From assembly GCA_003194525.1 (NCBI GenBank), contig NBIV01000002.1, positions 310,001 through 374,000 of the forward strand: DNA of 64,000 bases, read 5' to 3'. Under the pieces are notes generated by a model, which had not been told where the DNA came from, searched no databases, and was given only the letters and a program-made list of their open reading frames with translations. Of this stretch, positions 34,483-44,893 are shown one piece after another. This stretch comes from Gracilariopsis chorda (lineage: Eukaryota; Rhodophyta; Florideophyceae; Gracilariales; Gracilariaceae). Each line of letters opens with the position of its first letter. Position 1 is the stretch's first letter. The position numbers were made by a program, and so were the translations under genes.

Positions 34483-34494
34483 TTGCCCATAACC
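34481..34494 (-). other. primer-binding site of copia element, half-tRNA(iMet) type
   Basis: Directly inside the 5' LTR the minus strand reads GGTTATGGGCAAAT. Its complement contains CATAACC, the anticodon and following bases of initiator tRNA-Met. Some copia-class elements (hemiviruses) prime from a cleaved half of this tRNA, so the match fits that mode. Confidence 0.6.
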
Positions 34495-34584
34495 TGTGAG
34501 TGAGAGGCACTGACTGTCTCTTTACTTCGTCGTCCGTCGTCGCCTAGCTTATGTATGGTTGTTCTACTGTAATGTTGTTTGACA
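34495..34584 (-). repeat. 5' LTR of copia element (90 bp)
   Basis: Matches 29992-30081 at 87 of 90 positions. TG...CA ends on the minus strand as well. Confidence 0.9.
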
Positions 34585-34589
34585 GAAAC
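34585..34589. repeat. target-site duplication of the copia element, right copy
   Basis: GAAAC, identical to 29987-29991. Confidence 0.85.
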
Positions 34590-34645
34590 ACTTTCTACTT
34601 GTGTTGTGAACATCGTCTCGAAGAATCGTCCTGATTGGTTCCATA

Positions 34646-35633
34646 ATGGAGCGCCGGGACAACATTTCGCAAGATCCTTTCCCTCATGAAAACAACACTT
34701 TGCTCGTCTGCATGGCATGTGGGTCTGATGATCCGCGCCGACCTAGTTTTGAATTACTTTTGACGCCGACACAGCTTCAAAGTCGTGCATCTATAGATAC
34801 TGGGGGCCTTGAAACCCTATTTCGACGACTAGACTGCTCTGTCGAAAACGAAGTTTTGCTCTGTACAGAGTGCAGACATAAGAGATATAGTTGGCACATA
34901 ATCTCTAATCTTCAAAAATGCAGGTTATTGATAACTCATTCGGCCTTACAAACATGGAAATCTCGGTGCAATCTTGTCTCCTTCTACGAGACACATCGCA
35001 ACAAGACCAATTCATTGCTTCATACTTTCAGCACTTTGCTCAAAATCCAGCAAAAATGCAGTACTGATGCCCGATGACAACAATTTTTGTTCACCCATAA
35101 CGGACTGGACCATGTACAATGTTTTACTAATATCAAAGGAAGCTATTGAATTGTTGGCTCCAGATTATCGCAATCGGTGCTATTGTGAACCTGAAATTTT
35201 TCTTGCGATGGTGAAAGATCACTTCGTCGTGTATGTTTGTTACATTCATCTAAACCACAGTAGATGTGCACAAAAGAAGACATCGTCGAGTTTCGTCACT
35301 GATTTTCATTGCATGGCCAGCATCTGTGTATTTGATGGCCATGGATGCTCAACGCACGAGAAAAGCAGTAACACAAGGTTTTGGCGCGTTCCACATATAG
35401 ATGTTTGTGATGCTAATACCCTTGAAGCATTTTATCTACTTGAAGAAACTGCATTGTGTAATTATGATGGTACTAGTCATGCAGGGGAAGTCACGGGGAA
35501 GTTGCGCTGTCGCAGTTGCTTGGATCTGGTCATGGAAGGGAAGAAGGTCGACCGTCCAGCTATATCCATTTCGACTTTAACTTCGGTTGTCGACCGATGT
35601 CTGGAAAGACTCGAAGCAAAACACCTGTGCTAG
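34646..35633 (+). pseudogene. unknown protein with CxxC motifs, frameshifted
   Basis: Two overlapping plus-strand ORFs (34646-35077 and 34974-35633) together give about 320 residues if joined by one frameshift near 35000-35075. The first starts at ATG (MERRDNISQDPF) and has CMACGSDDPRRPS and LLCTECRHKRYSW. The second has FLAMVKDHFVVYVCYIH, SICVFDGHGCSTHEKS, FWRVPHIDVCDA and LRCRSCLDLVMEG. Repeated CxxC pairs suggest a zinc-binding fold. I recognise no family. Before the copia insertion it began about 360 bp downstream of the 567-codon ORF on the same strand, so the two could belong to one unit. Confidence 0.45.
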
Positions 35634-35639
35634 CAGTGA

Positions 35640-36989
35640 CGTTGAAGAGGTTAAAGAGTTTATTGCATTATTATGAGAGCAAGAATCTGCAACTTATAAC
35701 CCTTTTAAAGACCTTGGCAGCCCTTTATCGGTAACGCAATAACCTATATCGGCTCGGAGATGTAAAGACGATTCATATAGCTGGTAGCCATATGCTGGAG
35801 ACCTCCAATGAAAGCAGACCCTCAACATACACCAAAACGTTGCGGTAGACACTCAAAGTGTATACGCAGCTTTCAGTATGGTTGACGCCAGAAACAGAGC
35901 GATAATACAGTTACAGTGAGAGGTGAAGAGACAAAATGGGGGTGCTTGAATGCCAGACGAGAGGAAGGCGCTCAAGGGAGATACGGGTGAGATGTGGCAA
36001 TTTTGGGCCACATGTTTGCAAGAGTGGCCTCTTGGTGTCATCTGATACGCAAAAAAACCCAGAACGTGGTCTGGGAAGCAAAACACAAAGCCTGCGTCAC
36101 TATGATGATGAGTCAGGAGCACTGAAGTGACCTTTGTTTCGCAGGTACAGTATGGAGAGCTCACCAATGTATAAAAGATACCTAAATGTTTGATACCATG
36201 AAACCCTCGTAATCGACATCTTATTCCACATTTTGTCGATAATTATTTCAAAATAAGACGCTGGTCACCAACTGTGTAGTTTTTATCACAGTCCAAACTG
36301 TTCATAGGACAAGTGCCGTCACAGTTTTGTCAAGGCTTGAGGATAAAAACGCAGATCCATCACGCTTTCACGTTTGGCGTAAAGACTTAATCTTTTGAGC
36401 CCTTTCGCAGAGCGGGGATCTGTGACAGGTGCAGATTCTCTGACATTGCTCATGTGCAACTCCTTTTGGCTGGTTAGACCACTAACTGCTACCAATCTAA
36501 CATTTTAAAACGCAAGGAATTCCGCTAAGCGTAAGATATGCCGCCTTTCCTGAGATGAGCTTTCGCGCAAGTGCCTTCTTTGAGCAGTTGCTCCTCTCCA
36601 ACCACTCCTGTAATGGAACTAGGCAGTATCCAAGCTTTCTGTCTACGGCAGCAACACGCTCAAATGGTTGATGGGTGTGGATCATAAACAAGTCCTCAGG
36701 GTCTTCAATAGAAATGTACAGCGCACATTGCACTGTGCAAATAAGAATATAGCAATGCAAGAGACAAGATTTGAAAACGATGAGTTGACAGAAGTTGATG
36801 TGACGAAGTCGAGAGCTAGCAGTCAGAACGGCTTGATTTGAGAAAAAGCTTTATTTGAGACGGTGCAACTGCAAATGACGCGATCTTCCATCCCACCGCT
36901 CACACTACACCCCAGCCCAAGATTCCCAAACCGTTCAACACCACGCACAACTCCCTTCCCCTACATCCAAGAACATTTGCTGCAAAACC
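35640..36989. other. no gene seen
   Basis: Only unsupported short ORFs, including an 87-codon minus-strand one at 36760-36497 with no recognisable motif. Confidence 0.4.
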
Positions 36990-38573
36990 ATGCCGCTTTC
37001 CATGCGGCGCCAAACAGCCTGTCTGAAATGCAATCTCGGACGCAGAAGCAAGGAGCAAGCAAACCGCATTCACGCGGTGGCACTCTTCAATCGCTGCTGT
37101 ACTCCACGCAACGTTGCGTCAGCCTTTCATCACTCACGTGCAAAAACCTATCGCTTGTTCCAAGCAACGAAATTGACAAACAGAACCAAACTCCACATGC
37201 TCCTGAATCCTGTAGACTTCAAACCAGATAGACCAATCACTCCAAGCAGAACAGAACAAGAAAAGATTGTTAATGGCGTGATTTATGCAGGTCGGTGTGG
37301 ATTTGCATTCGATGCAAACCGAATCAAAAGTCTAATCACAGATGTGACCGCCGATAAACTGGTTGGATACCAGCATATTTTTCCCTCTCATTCAGCTATT
37401 CGTTCATTCCGTTCATGGAACCATTCCCTAACATTCAATTACGCCATGGACATGTCTCCTAAGTACTTTGCCTGTGAGAATATCGACCATTTGAAGACGC
37501 TTATTACACTTTTAATAGAGCTCCAAAAACAAGAGCCTGAACTTTTCCAAGATACAAATCTTACCTGGAATCTAGACGAGACAGCTCCGAATGCCTTGCA
37601 TGGTCGTATAGTGAGAGTATTTTCCACTTCCAGTGATGATCTTCCCGGCAGACGTCATGACCTGAAAGACAATGGCAAGCATCTCACTGTCGTTGTAATT
37701 GGTTCAAGCTCTGGGAAACTTGCACCAACGCTCCTTATCGAAGAAGGAGGAAAGTGTATGCTGAAGTGGATGTAAGAAATCGAGCAAGATACTCTTAGTC
37801 TCCTGTCTCCACGGTACAAGGGGCTCGTCTACCATACCTGGATTCCAAGCGGTACAGTTTTCCGATGTTCACAAAAGGAAAGTATGGATCGTGCAACTTT
37901 TGCCCATGTCGTGAGTCACTTCGCAAAATTCGCGCGTCATGTCTTGTCGCCTTCATAGTCATTATTGCTCTTGCTTGATAGGCATATCTCTCGCAAAGGG
38001 ACAGATTGGTTTGTAGAATGCGAGAAGTTTACTATACATGTCATCCAACTTCCCGCCAATACTTCACACGTCCTTCAGTCTTGTGATATCCATATTAATA
38101 AACATTTCAAACAAGAAACAAGGTCAGTTCGTGATGTTCTCTTGGGAAGCGGAGAGTTTTCCCATGTCAATATGTGTTTCAAAATAAATATACCCATTGC
38201 TGGCCATCCCAAAATTACGCCTGAAGTTGTGAAGTAGAGCTTTGTTGACGTGGGGATGTGGCCAATGCATAACGTTTTCGTGGACATGTCTCTTGAGAAA
38301 TCAGAAATGCGAGCTGATTAGAAAAGCGGGACAGGTGGAATGGATGCAGTTGAGTTCAGATCTTCCAATCGGCTCCGAACCAAAGTCGAAACGATTTGCC
38401 GAATGATTCGGGACGCATTATCTACTCATGTGAAACCAACTGCCGCAATCACAGAAGTAGAGAATATCCTCCATATTAACCGTTCAACAAGTCGAGTTAT
38501 ATGGGAAGGATCACCAGTGCGTGCTCCAGCTCGTGTGGTCTGCGGAAACGTTGCCATGGGGGCGGAACTGTAG
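36990..38573 (+). pseudogene. pogo-like (DDE_1) transposase, copy 1
   Basis: An ATG at 36990 opens a 261-codon ORF; the frame continues after stops. The N-terminal part is basic and likely DNA binding. TPSRTEQEKIVNGVIYAG and NRIKSLI fit the CENP-B-like helix region of pogo transposases. Catalytic motifs: LTWNLDETAPNALHG (first Asp), then HLTVVVIGSSSGKLAPTLL; LLLLDRHISRKG (second Asp, usually D-G-H); and LPANTSHVLQSCDIHINKHFK (third Asp). All three Asp remain, but Gly of D-G-H is Arg and at least three stops or frame changes interrupt it. Pogo-class (Tc1/mariner superfamily) transposases cut and paste with a TA target. TIRs were not identified. Confidence 0.8.
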
Positions 38574-39196
38574 CTTTACGACTCACTCAGAGCAAGGTTA
38601 ATGACGACAAGCATTGGCAAAACTCCAGCAGCATGGAAAAGATGTGATGCTTCACCAAAGAAAATGAAGGGGAGAACGAAGCCCTTGTATCTGAGGTGTG
38701 TGGAAGAGAATCTGCCGCCGCTGTTTAAGAGTTTTACAGGATGGCAATGTGCCCATAAATGAGTTAGTAAGACGTCGACAAGCCAAACAAAGACGTAGAA
38801 ACTTACGCGTTAGGCTATGCGAAAGACCTCGACAACCGAAATGCACGCGCAGATCGCGCATGCCTTGATGAGTGGCAAAAGAAAGCATTGGGGATTGCGG
38901 CAGCCCTTGGCCTCATTTCACCGCATTTTGGCTTAACGGGATGGGATAATTTGTGCCAAAGCACCGTCAAAACCCACTTTTTTGAAGCACAGTGTGTGTC
39001 TGAATTAAACCCTTCCGAGCGCTCACTCTCACAGTGGGTAAGTTCCACAAATAGGCAAATTATAAAAAACGCTAGAGCCACATATTCATGCGTTATCATT
39101 CGTCTTTATACTCATGATGAGCGAGTTTTTCACACCTCTTTCCGCTCTCAGCAGTCCTACAGATTGTTCCACCCCCTCACTCTGCCCCTCTACACC
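38574..39196. other. no assigned gene between the two pogo-like copies
   Basis: May hold the C-terminal tail of copy 1 and the 5' flank of copy 2. An open stretch from 38888 has no motif of its own before the start of copy 2. Confidence 0.35.
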
Positions 39197-40660
39197 ATGC
39201 CAGAATATATGCCGCAACAGACCGCTCGCTTAAAAAAGCAGAGCAAAGAGAATCAGAATCCAAGTAGCTCGGAGAAGAGCTCTTGACATTCTCAAGAACC
39301 AACACAAGGTCGCAAGCGTAGTCGCTACATGCGGTCTGTCAGCCGTTATTGTGTACCCGACTGGCAAGGCCTCGAAAACTAATAACTGCGCTTTGCTTCA
39401 CCAACTGCTCAACCCTATTTTGTACCATGAAGGCAGTACTTCTCTTTTAACACGCAAGAGCAGAAAATGATTCTTAGATGCTTCGAAAATGCCGCTAAAC
39501 GAGGCTTTCCGTCAGACATGAACCACATAAAACACTACAAGGGCGAGATAGGAAATTTTGGGCGCACTACTTACAAAAACAACGTTCCATGTGACGATAC
39601 AGTCCGAACGTTTCGAACCGGCCCCCGCGAAATGACAATGAGGAAGTGAGAAAAACACAGCCACGAATAATGTTTGGGTTAAAAAATGGACCATGTCAAC
39701 ACCCTGGTTCATCACTTGAAGGAACTCAAAAAGAAACATCCAGACATGTTCAATGATCCAAACAGAATTTGGAATCTTGACGAGGCTGCCGTTAACGAAA
39801 CCTACGGAAAAGGCATTAGAATGTTCACAAGCGCTCGCACCATGGGGGGCCGACGCCATAATATCAAAAATAATGGAGCTCATGCTACAGCAGTGATTTC
39901 CGCTTCAAAATCTGGTCTTCTTGCCCCACCGTTCTTTGTAGCCGCAGAGAAGAAGGTCATGCCAAGCTGGAAGTAGATCATAGATCTTGCAGACGCACAT
40001 AAGCTCCGTCAAGGACTTCGCTAGATGATTGAGAAAGACTGGCTAGCAATCGACACGAAAGCTTATAACACTGCGAAAGGGTCCTTGACAATGGGTCTTA
40101 TGACAAACCTCGTCAAAACACTCAATGCATTTGTCCAGAAGACAGTTCCGCAAGAGAAGTTTTTCTTGTTGCTGCTCGATGGGCACAGCTCCAGTAAAGG
40201 CTACGAATAGGTATTGTCCTGCCAAGAAGCCCATATTATTGTCGTCCAACTTTCTGCCAACACCTCTCACTTTCTTAAGCCATGCAATGCTTCCATTAAA
40301 AAAACTTTCAAAGAATAGACAAGAAAAGTTCGAGACATTTTTGTGCAAACCCAGCTGCACAGTAACGCAAATATCGCGGTCAAAGTGAAACTTGGAGTCG
40401 CATGGTACATGCAGCTTACCAGTCAAATCGCAAAGCATACATTCATTATTACCGGTATATGGCCTATGAAGTTCACATTCTTTGAGAATTTGTGGCGGAG
40501 ACTGAATAAACAAGTAAGAGTATCAAGTAGCAATTCGGAGAGCTCGCTAAAATCGCTGCAAATGACCATGCAAAAACGTGATAGTGTGCTTGACTCACGA
40601 ATCAAGGCCATAGTTCAAAGAGAAGAGTGTGCTACGCAAGGCATTTGCATGATTGAATAA
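39197..40660 (+). pseudogene. pogo-like (DDE_1) transposase, copy 2
   Basis: The candidate start is the ATG at 39197 (MPEYMPQQTARLKKQSKE). NTQEQKMILRCFENAAKRGF and NHIKHYK correspond to the EQ-x-I ... A-x-x-G block of copy 1. RIWNLDEAAVNETYG has the first Asp and GAHATAVISASKSGLLAPP the following strand. FFLLLLDGHSSSKGYE has the second Asp with D-G-H intact. LSANTSHFLKPCNASIKKTF has Asn where the third Asp belongs. Several stops (for example at 39974 and 40208) break the frame. It differs from copy 1 throughout, so it is a diverged relative and not a recent duplicate. Confidence 0.8.
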
Positions 40661-41892
40661 ACTGTTCAAGAAAACCGTTCGACGCATTGAATATTGTAGG
40701 AGGCAGTGTGGTATCACCAATACTTTCCTAGACGGATTCAGTAGCTGGCGTTGATCTGCACAAATAACCATATACGAAGGGGTGCCGCTTGCGGTGGCGA
40801 GTGCCCTATAGATACCCGGAGCAGCAGTGCACGACGGATCGTGTAATCACGGGTAAGTGATTGGCGAGTAATGCGCTCGGAAGAGCGCGGCAAGCCGGAA
40901 GTAATGCACTAGTCTCAGAAAACCGATTAAGTATCCAAGACGAGGGTCTTGGGTTCATGGCCTCCTTCTTCCCGTTTTCTGAGAAGGTCCAAGCTTCGGC
41001 GACTAAGTACCGCACAGACGGCCAATCCTAGCTACTACTAATCATAAAATGCCTAGATATTATAGGCGTGTACGCCATGGCCAGCACCTACTATGCCACA
41101 ACCAAATTAGTGGTACAATCCACAAAAAAGCGGCATCACCCAGGGCAACCACCAATAGCCCATAGGGATATCCCTGGCTGCCCCGAATTACGGTCCTGGT
41201 ATGAATCGTCGTCAGCCACTTAGGCATGAAGTGTGCCTCGGAACGCCGAATACTCCTGACACCACAGGCAGCACCATTTGAAGCCCCTGTGCGAAGTGCG
41301 AGAAGGAGCATTGGAAATGCATGCGGAGCGCCGGCGGTAGTGCTGAAAAAAAGGTTCCAATGAGTGACATAACAAATGCTAGAAGCATAATGAGCACCCA
41401 TAAGTGTAACGAGTGATAATCGTGCGTTTAGTGTTGAAGGGCGGCCTGGGAGCAGCGTGGATTAAGAAAACTATGTTTTGGATGCAGAGAACGATATCCT
41501 AATCATGGCGGCCTGGAGGTGACGCCAGTTCTTGTTGCATTACAGATCAAAGAAGAACAAACCAGAGCCAATCGCTGCCGACGCTCTCTTAGATCTGGCA
41601 GATAGGTAGGTGGGGTCGAGAGTCGGAAGGGGCGGTAATCTAGAGTTTATCGAATTTCCCCAGGTGTTTTTTCACAAAGGCCGCAGTCAAAATGAAACGC
41701 GCAAAACCTTCTCGTTTCAAAACCTGGAGCAAAATTTTTACAGCCCAAACTTTTTGTCGAATTTCCCCACTGTGAGGGTTACCCGACGCCAAGCTTGAGT
41801 TAATTCACTCTTCTATAGCCTTCTGCAGGCATTTATTCTGTACCTTGCCATTTGAACCGTGTCCTCACATCACTATGGGAAGGCTTACCTAA
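40661..41892. other. no gene seen
   Basis: No recognisable coding or repeat signal; short ORFs only. Confidence 0.4.
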
Positions 41893-42105
41893 GGCCCTTT
41901 CTACATATGGACATGAGCATGGGTTTTTGGCAGTGCAATGGGAAAAGGATGAAAATAATTCAAGATTACTAATCGAAAATCTAAAAACAAATCTCGTAGG
42001 AAGATTAAGATGTGTCTGCTTCGTGGGAGGGCTCTTTCAGTGATCTCAAAATCCTGGATAATGGACAAGATATATTTTTGTCCATGTCCATATGTAGAAA
42101 GGGCC
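41893..42105. mobile_element. MITE-like element with 23-bp perfect terminal inverted repeats
   Basis: The left end (41893-41915) starts GGCCCTTTCTACATATGG and the right end (42083-42105) is its exact inverse over 23 bases. The 213-bp unit has no coding potential. Three flanking bases are TAA on the left and AAA on the right, close to the 3-bp T-A-rich duplication of PIF/Harbinger elements. TIRs starting GG also fit that superfamily, and a Harbinger transposase remnant lies 500 bp away. Confidence 0.65.
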
Positions 42106-42113
42106 AAAACAAA

Positions 42114-42132
42114 GGTTAGTGGACCACTAACC
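42114..42132. repeat. 19-nt palindrome beside the MITE
   Basis: GGTTAGTGG, one central A, then CCACTAACC: a perfect 9-bp stem. Function unknown. Confidence 0.6.
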
Positions 42133-42627
42133 CTAAGAGCTAGCAATCGCTCCCAAGTACACAAAGGTATTACGGCAAAGCGTTAAGAGCATCTCCACGG
42201 GGTGCACCGTAGCCCGCTAAATCGGCATAGATGTGGCATGACGTGTATGTCATTCATTGGATGACATTATAACGACAAAATGTCTTAGCTCCATAGTATT
42301 CGGCATCTCCAGCGACTCGCTCGTTGACGAATTGTCTCGTGATGTCCACCACCTTCTGATCTGACCACCAGATGAATATCACCACGGACGAGATAGGACT
42401 CCAACTCACCATTGAAGGCCTGCCGTATAAAACAACCGCCGCATCCTTCACCACCATGATTATAGCAATACTTGGCCGGAGAGACCATATTTCAAAGCAT
42501 CGCTTTCAAAAACGCAGGCATGGTCGATCCCTCTTGGTAAAACTTGCAAAACGCAACATCGGAGGGGAACAAGCGGAAATTTACGTACATCAGGCATAGT
42601 TTCTGAGTGTTACAGAACTGAGCCCTA

Positions 42628-43530
42628 TTAGTGGGAGATATGGTCCAATTGTATTTATGCAAGATTTCGAACGGCGATCCCGCTTGCCACGACTTGTTAA
42701 TAACCGTTTGTATGATTGAGTTCTCCAATTTGATTACCACTATCGCCAAAGAACAGACTACGTCGGCAAAAAGTCGGCTACCATCGATTGGAAATCTGTT
42801 GCAGCTCTTCGCCAGATTGGTGTAGTGATTGGCTCGGATTGGTTGACAGAATTTTCTTGGCTCTCTGAGTCTACACAGCTGGAATGTCGAAAGAGATTTA
42901 TTAGTGCGGTCTGCAAACGTTTCCAACATGAGTACCTTCGGAGACCGACATTAGAAGATATTGAAATCATATCGAAACGACACCGTCAGCTGGGATTTCC
43001 TGACGTGCTAGGTTCTTTGGCCTGCTTGATGTAGAAGCTACATTGCGTAACGATTGCGAAGCAACGAAAACATCTTGGGAAGTCGGTAATTCCAAGCTAC
43101 ATTTAGATTGCGTTTGTGAATATAGACTTCATATCTAGCGCCTTACATTTGGCCTTCGCGGGGCTATGAATGACATACACATTCTAGACTGCTCGCCTCT
43201 GTTTAGCAACGTATGTGCAGACGTCCACCTCTAAAGCCTGAACTTGCCGTTGCATGGAGAGTCATTGACTGTTTCTACTGGGTTCTTGATGGAATATGCC
43301 CGTCCTTCTGTATACTTCTTAAGACAATATTCAACCCGCGCACGAACCGAAGAAAGACATTTCCCAGGGCACAGGAGCCGTTTCGGAAGCGAGCAGAACA
43401 TGCTTTCACTTTTTTATACAGTAAGTGGCACATTCTATCTAATCCATGACGTACATGGCACACAGAGGATATGCAATCTGTCGTAGGGGCGTGTGCAAAC
43501 TTTGCCCGACATGATCATGGAGGAACGTAA
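42628..43530 (+). pseudogene. PIF/Harbinger DDE transposase (DDE_Tnp_4 type)
   Basis: The plus strand reads FERRSRLPRLVNNRLYD, stop, DYHYRQRTDYVGKKSAT and VAALRQIGVVIGSDWLTEF, the typical N-terminal helix region. Then YLRRPTLEDIEIISKRHRQL and GFPDVLGSLACLM: the family has GSxDC there, so the first Asp is Ala. After a stop and frame changes come VNIDFIS (candidate second Asp) and GLRGAMNDIHILDCSPLF, a hallmark Harbinger block. In the 43213-43449 ORF, LDGICPSFCILLKTIFNPRT and FRKRAEHAFTFLYSKWHIL give the last block with the Glu. It is a nuclease that excises the element together with a Myb-like partner (family knowledge). Inactive here. Confidence 0.85.
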
Positions 43531-43759
43531 CCGGTATGGCAACATAGGTACGAAGAATATCGTAAGCATAGATAAAGACGCAGAATTAATCCCCTTGACG
43601 ACGAATACGGTTCCGAGTGAAACGTAGGAAGCAGTGGAATGTTTTGTAAGCATGCGGATGTCAATGGGTAAATGTGAGACAACGACATATTAACAAAAGC
43701 ACTTGCCGACGTCATATGGCAGCGCTATGGAGAAGGCAGTCTGGATGAAGGTCTGGTAT

Positions 43760-44893
43760 CTTACAGTAAAGGGAAAAAACAGATTGATGAGCTCCAAAAC
43801 ACAAGACAGGACCTGCCATGTTCGTGTACCGGCGCTTCTTCTCGTTCTTCTTCCTTGAACCGTTTTCGAAGGCACTTCCTTTTGAATTTTTTCTTGTACC
43901 GCACACTTTCTTCTTCATTATCATTAACAAGAACTCTAACAGCCTGAAGGTCGTCTTTCTCTTTTCGTAGTATCAATTTCTTTCTGCGCGTTCGCAGTGT
44001 ACCACTGCACGGGCATTCGCAGCTTCAATCGATGCGCTGAAAGCTTCGAAATATCCTTTTGACCACTAGTCCAAGGCTGATGTGATAACTTTGTCCTCTT
44101 ATTCTGCTTCTATCTTGAGTTTTTTCGAGATTTTCTCTCTCTTTGAGCCTCTTAGCCTTTCGTGAGACGTTGGGGCCGAGAAAGGCGTTGCAACCAGTAC
44201 ACTTTTCTCTTCACCTTCTACATCGTAGAGTACTCTACAAGCCTTACCTCGATTGAAAGCCATGCCTGATACGGACGAAAGCTCCTTTGATACTGATAAG
44301 GAAGTAGTGTCGAGCTCCGAGGTTGACGTGCTGAGCCAGTGAAACCTCTTAGGATAAGGAAAAAGTTTGCGAATGGCGTAGTTGGGGTTCCGTAAAACTT
44401 CATAGAAATAAGACACTTTTATCGCTCCATTGCAAATTCCAACAGCGCAACGCATCTTGATCTTGTCAGTCGCGTTTCCTGTCGTGTTGTGTGCTTCAAC
44501 AATCTGCAGTGCTCCACGCAGCTTCCTACATATAGCCAGATTTTTGCTTTCTTGATTTCCCACGATTCTTCTAGAATGAGATTTCCAAACTTCCATGCAC
44601 TGCCAGTTATTCAATTCTGGACTCTCTGCAATCATCACTGGCAGGTAATTGTCAGACTCAGCTCTGAATTTTGCATGCAAGTCGCACTTGTTTTGACTTG
44701 ATTCGTTAATTGTGGCTTCGGACAGCATAACTATTGTCATCGCCGCAGCCATATTATCAACTTCACGCCATTGCGGTTGTTTTTTCCAATGCGTTTTAAC
44801 TGGAACGGTGAGAAAATTTGCTGGGGATTTATTCGGAGTCAGAGGTTGTGTTATATTCCCTGGATGTGTCAGTAAAGGATCAGACTGAGTCAT
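43760..44893 (-). pseudogene. candidate Myb/SANT-like partner protein of the Harbinger element
   Basis: A 264-codon ORF (44893-44099) starts MTQSDPLLTHPGN and, after in-frame stops, continues with DKVITSALD, WSKGYFEAFSASIEAANARA and, one frame over, a Lys/Glu/Arg-rich tail (YKKKFKRKCLRKRF). The middle has LNNWQCMEVWKSHSRRI, CRKLRGALQIVEAHNTTGN and SYFYEVLRNPNYAIRKLF, resembling the trihelix/SANT region of the second Harbinger protein, with spaced Trp and a late F-Y-E-V block. It points toward the transposase remnant, and paired genes in opposite orientation are common in this superfamily. The call rests on context and weak resemblance; it could be an unrelated gene. Confidence 0.4.

Larger units (their letters stand above)
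29992..34584 (-). mobile_element. Ty1/copia retrotransposon with 90-bp LTRs
   Basis: A 4593-bp unit on the minus strand has identical-length 90-bp direct repeats at both ends, each TG...CA, and a perfect 5-bp GAAAC target duplication. Inside, integrase precedes reverse transcriptase, the Ty1/copia order. The LTRs differ at 3 positions, all C/T transitions, so it is the youngest dated element here. Gag, protease and integrase are nearly intact in one frame with one stop; RT and RNase H are frameshifted. Confidence 0.93.
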
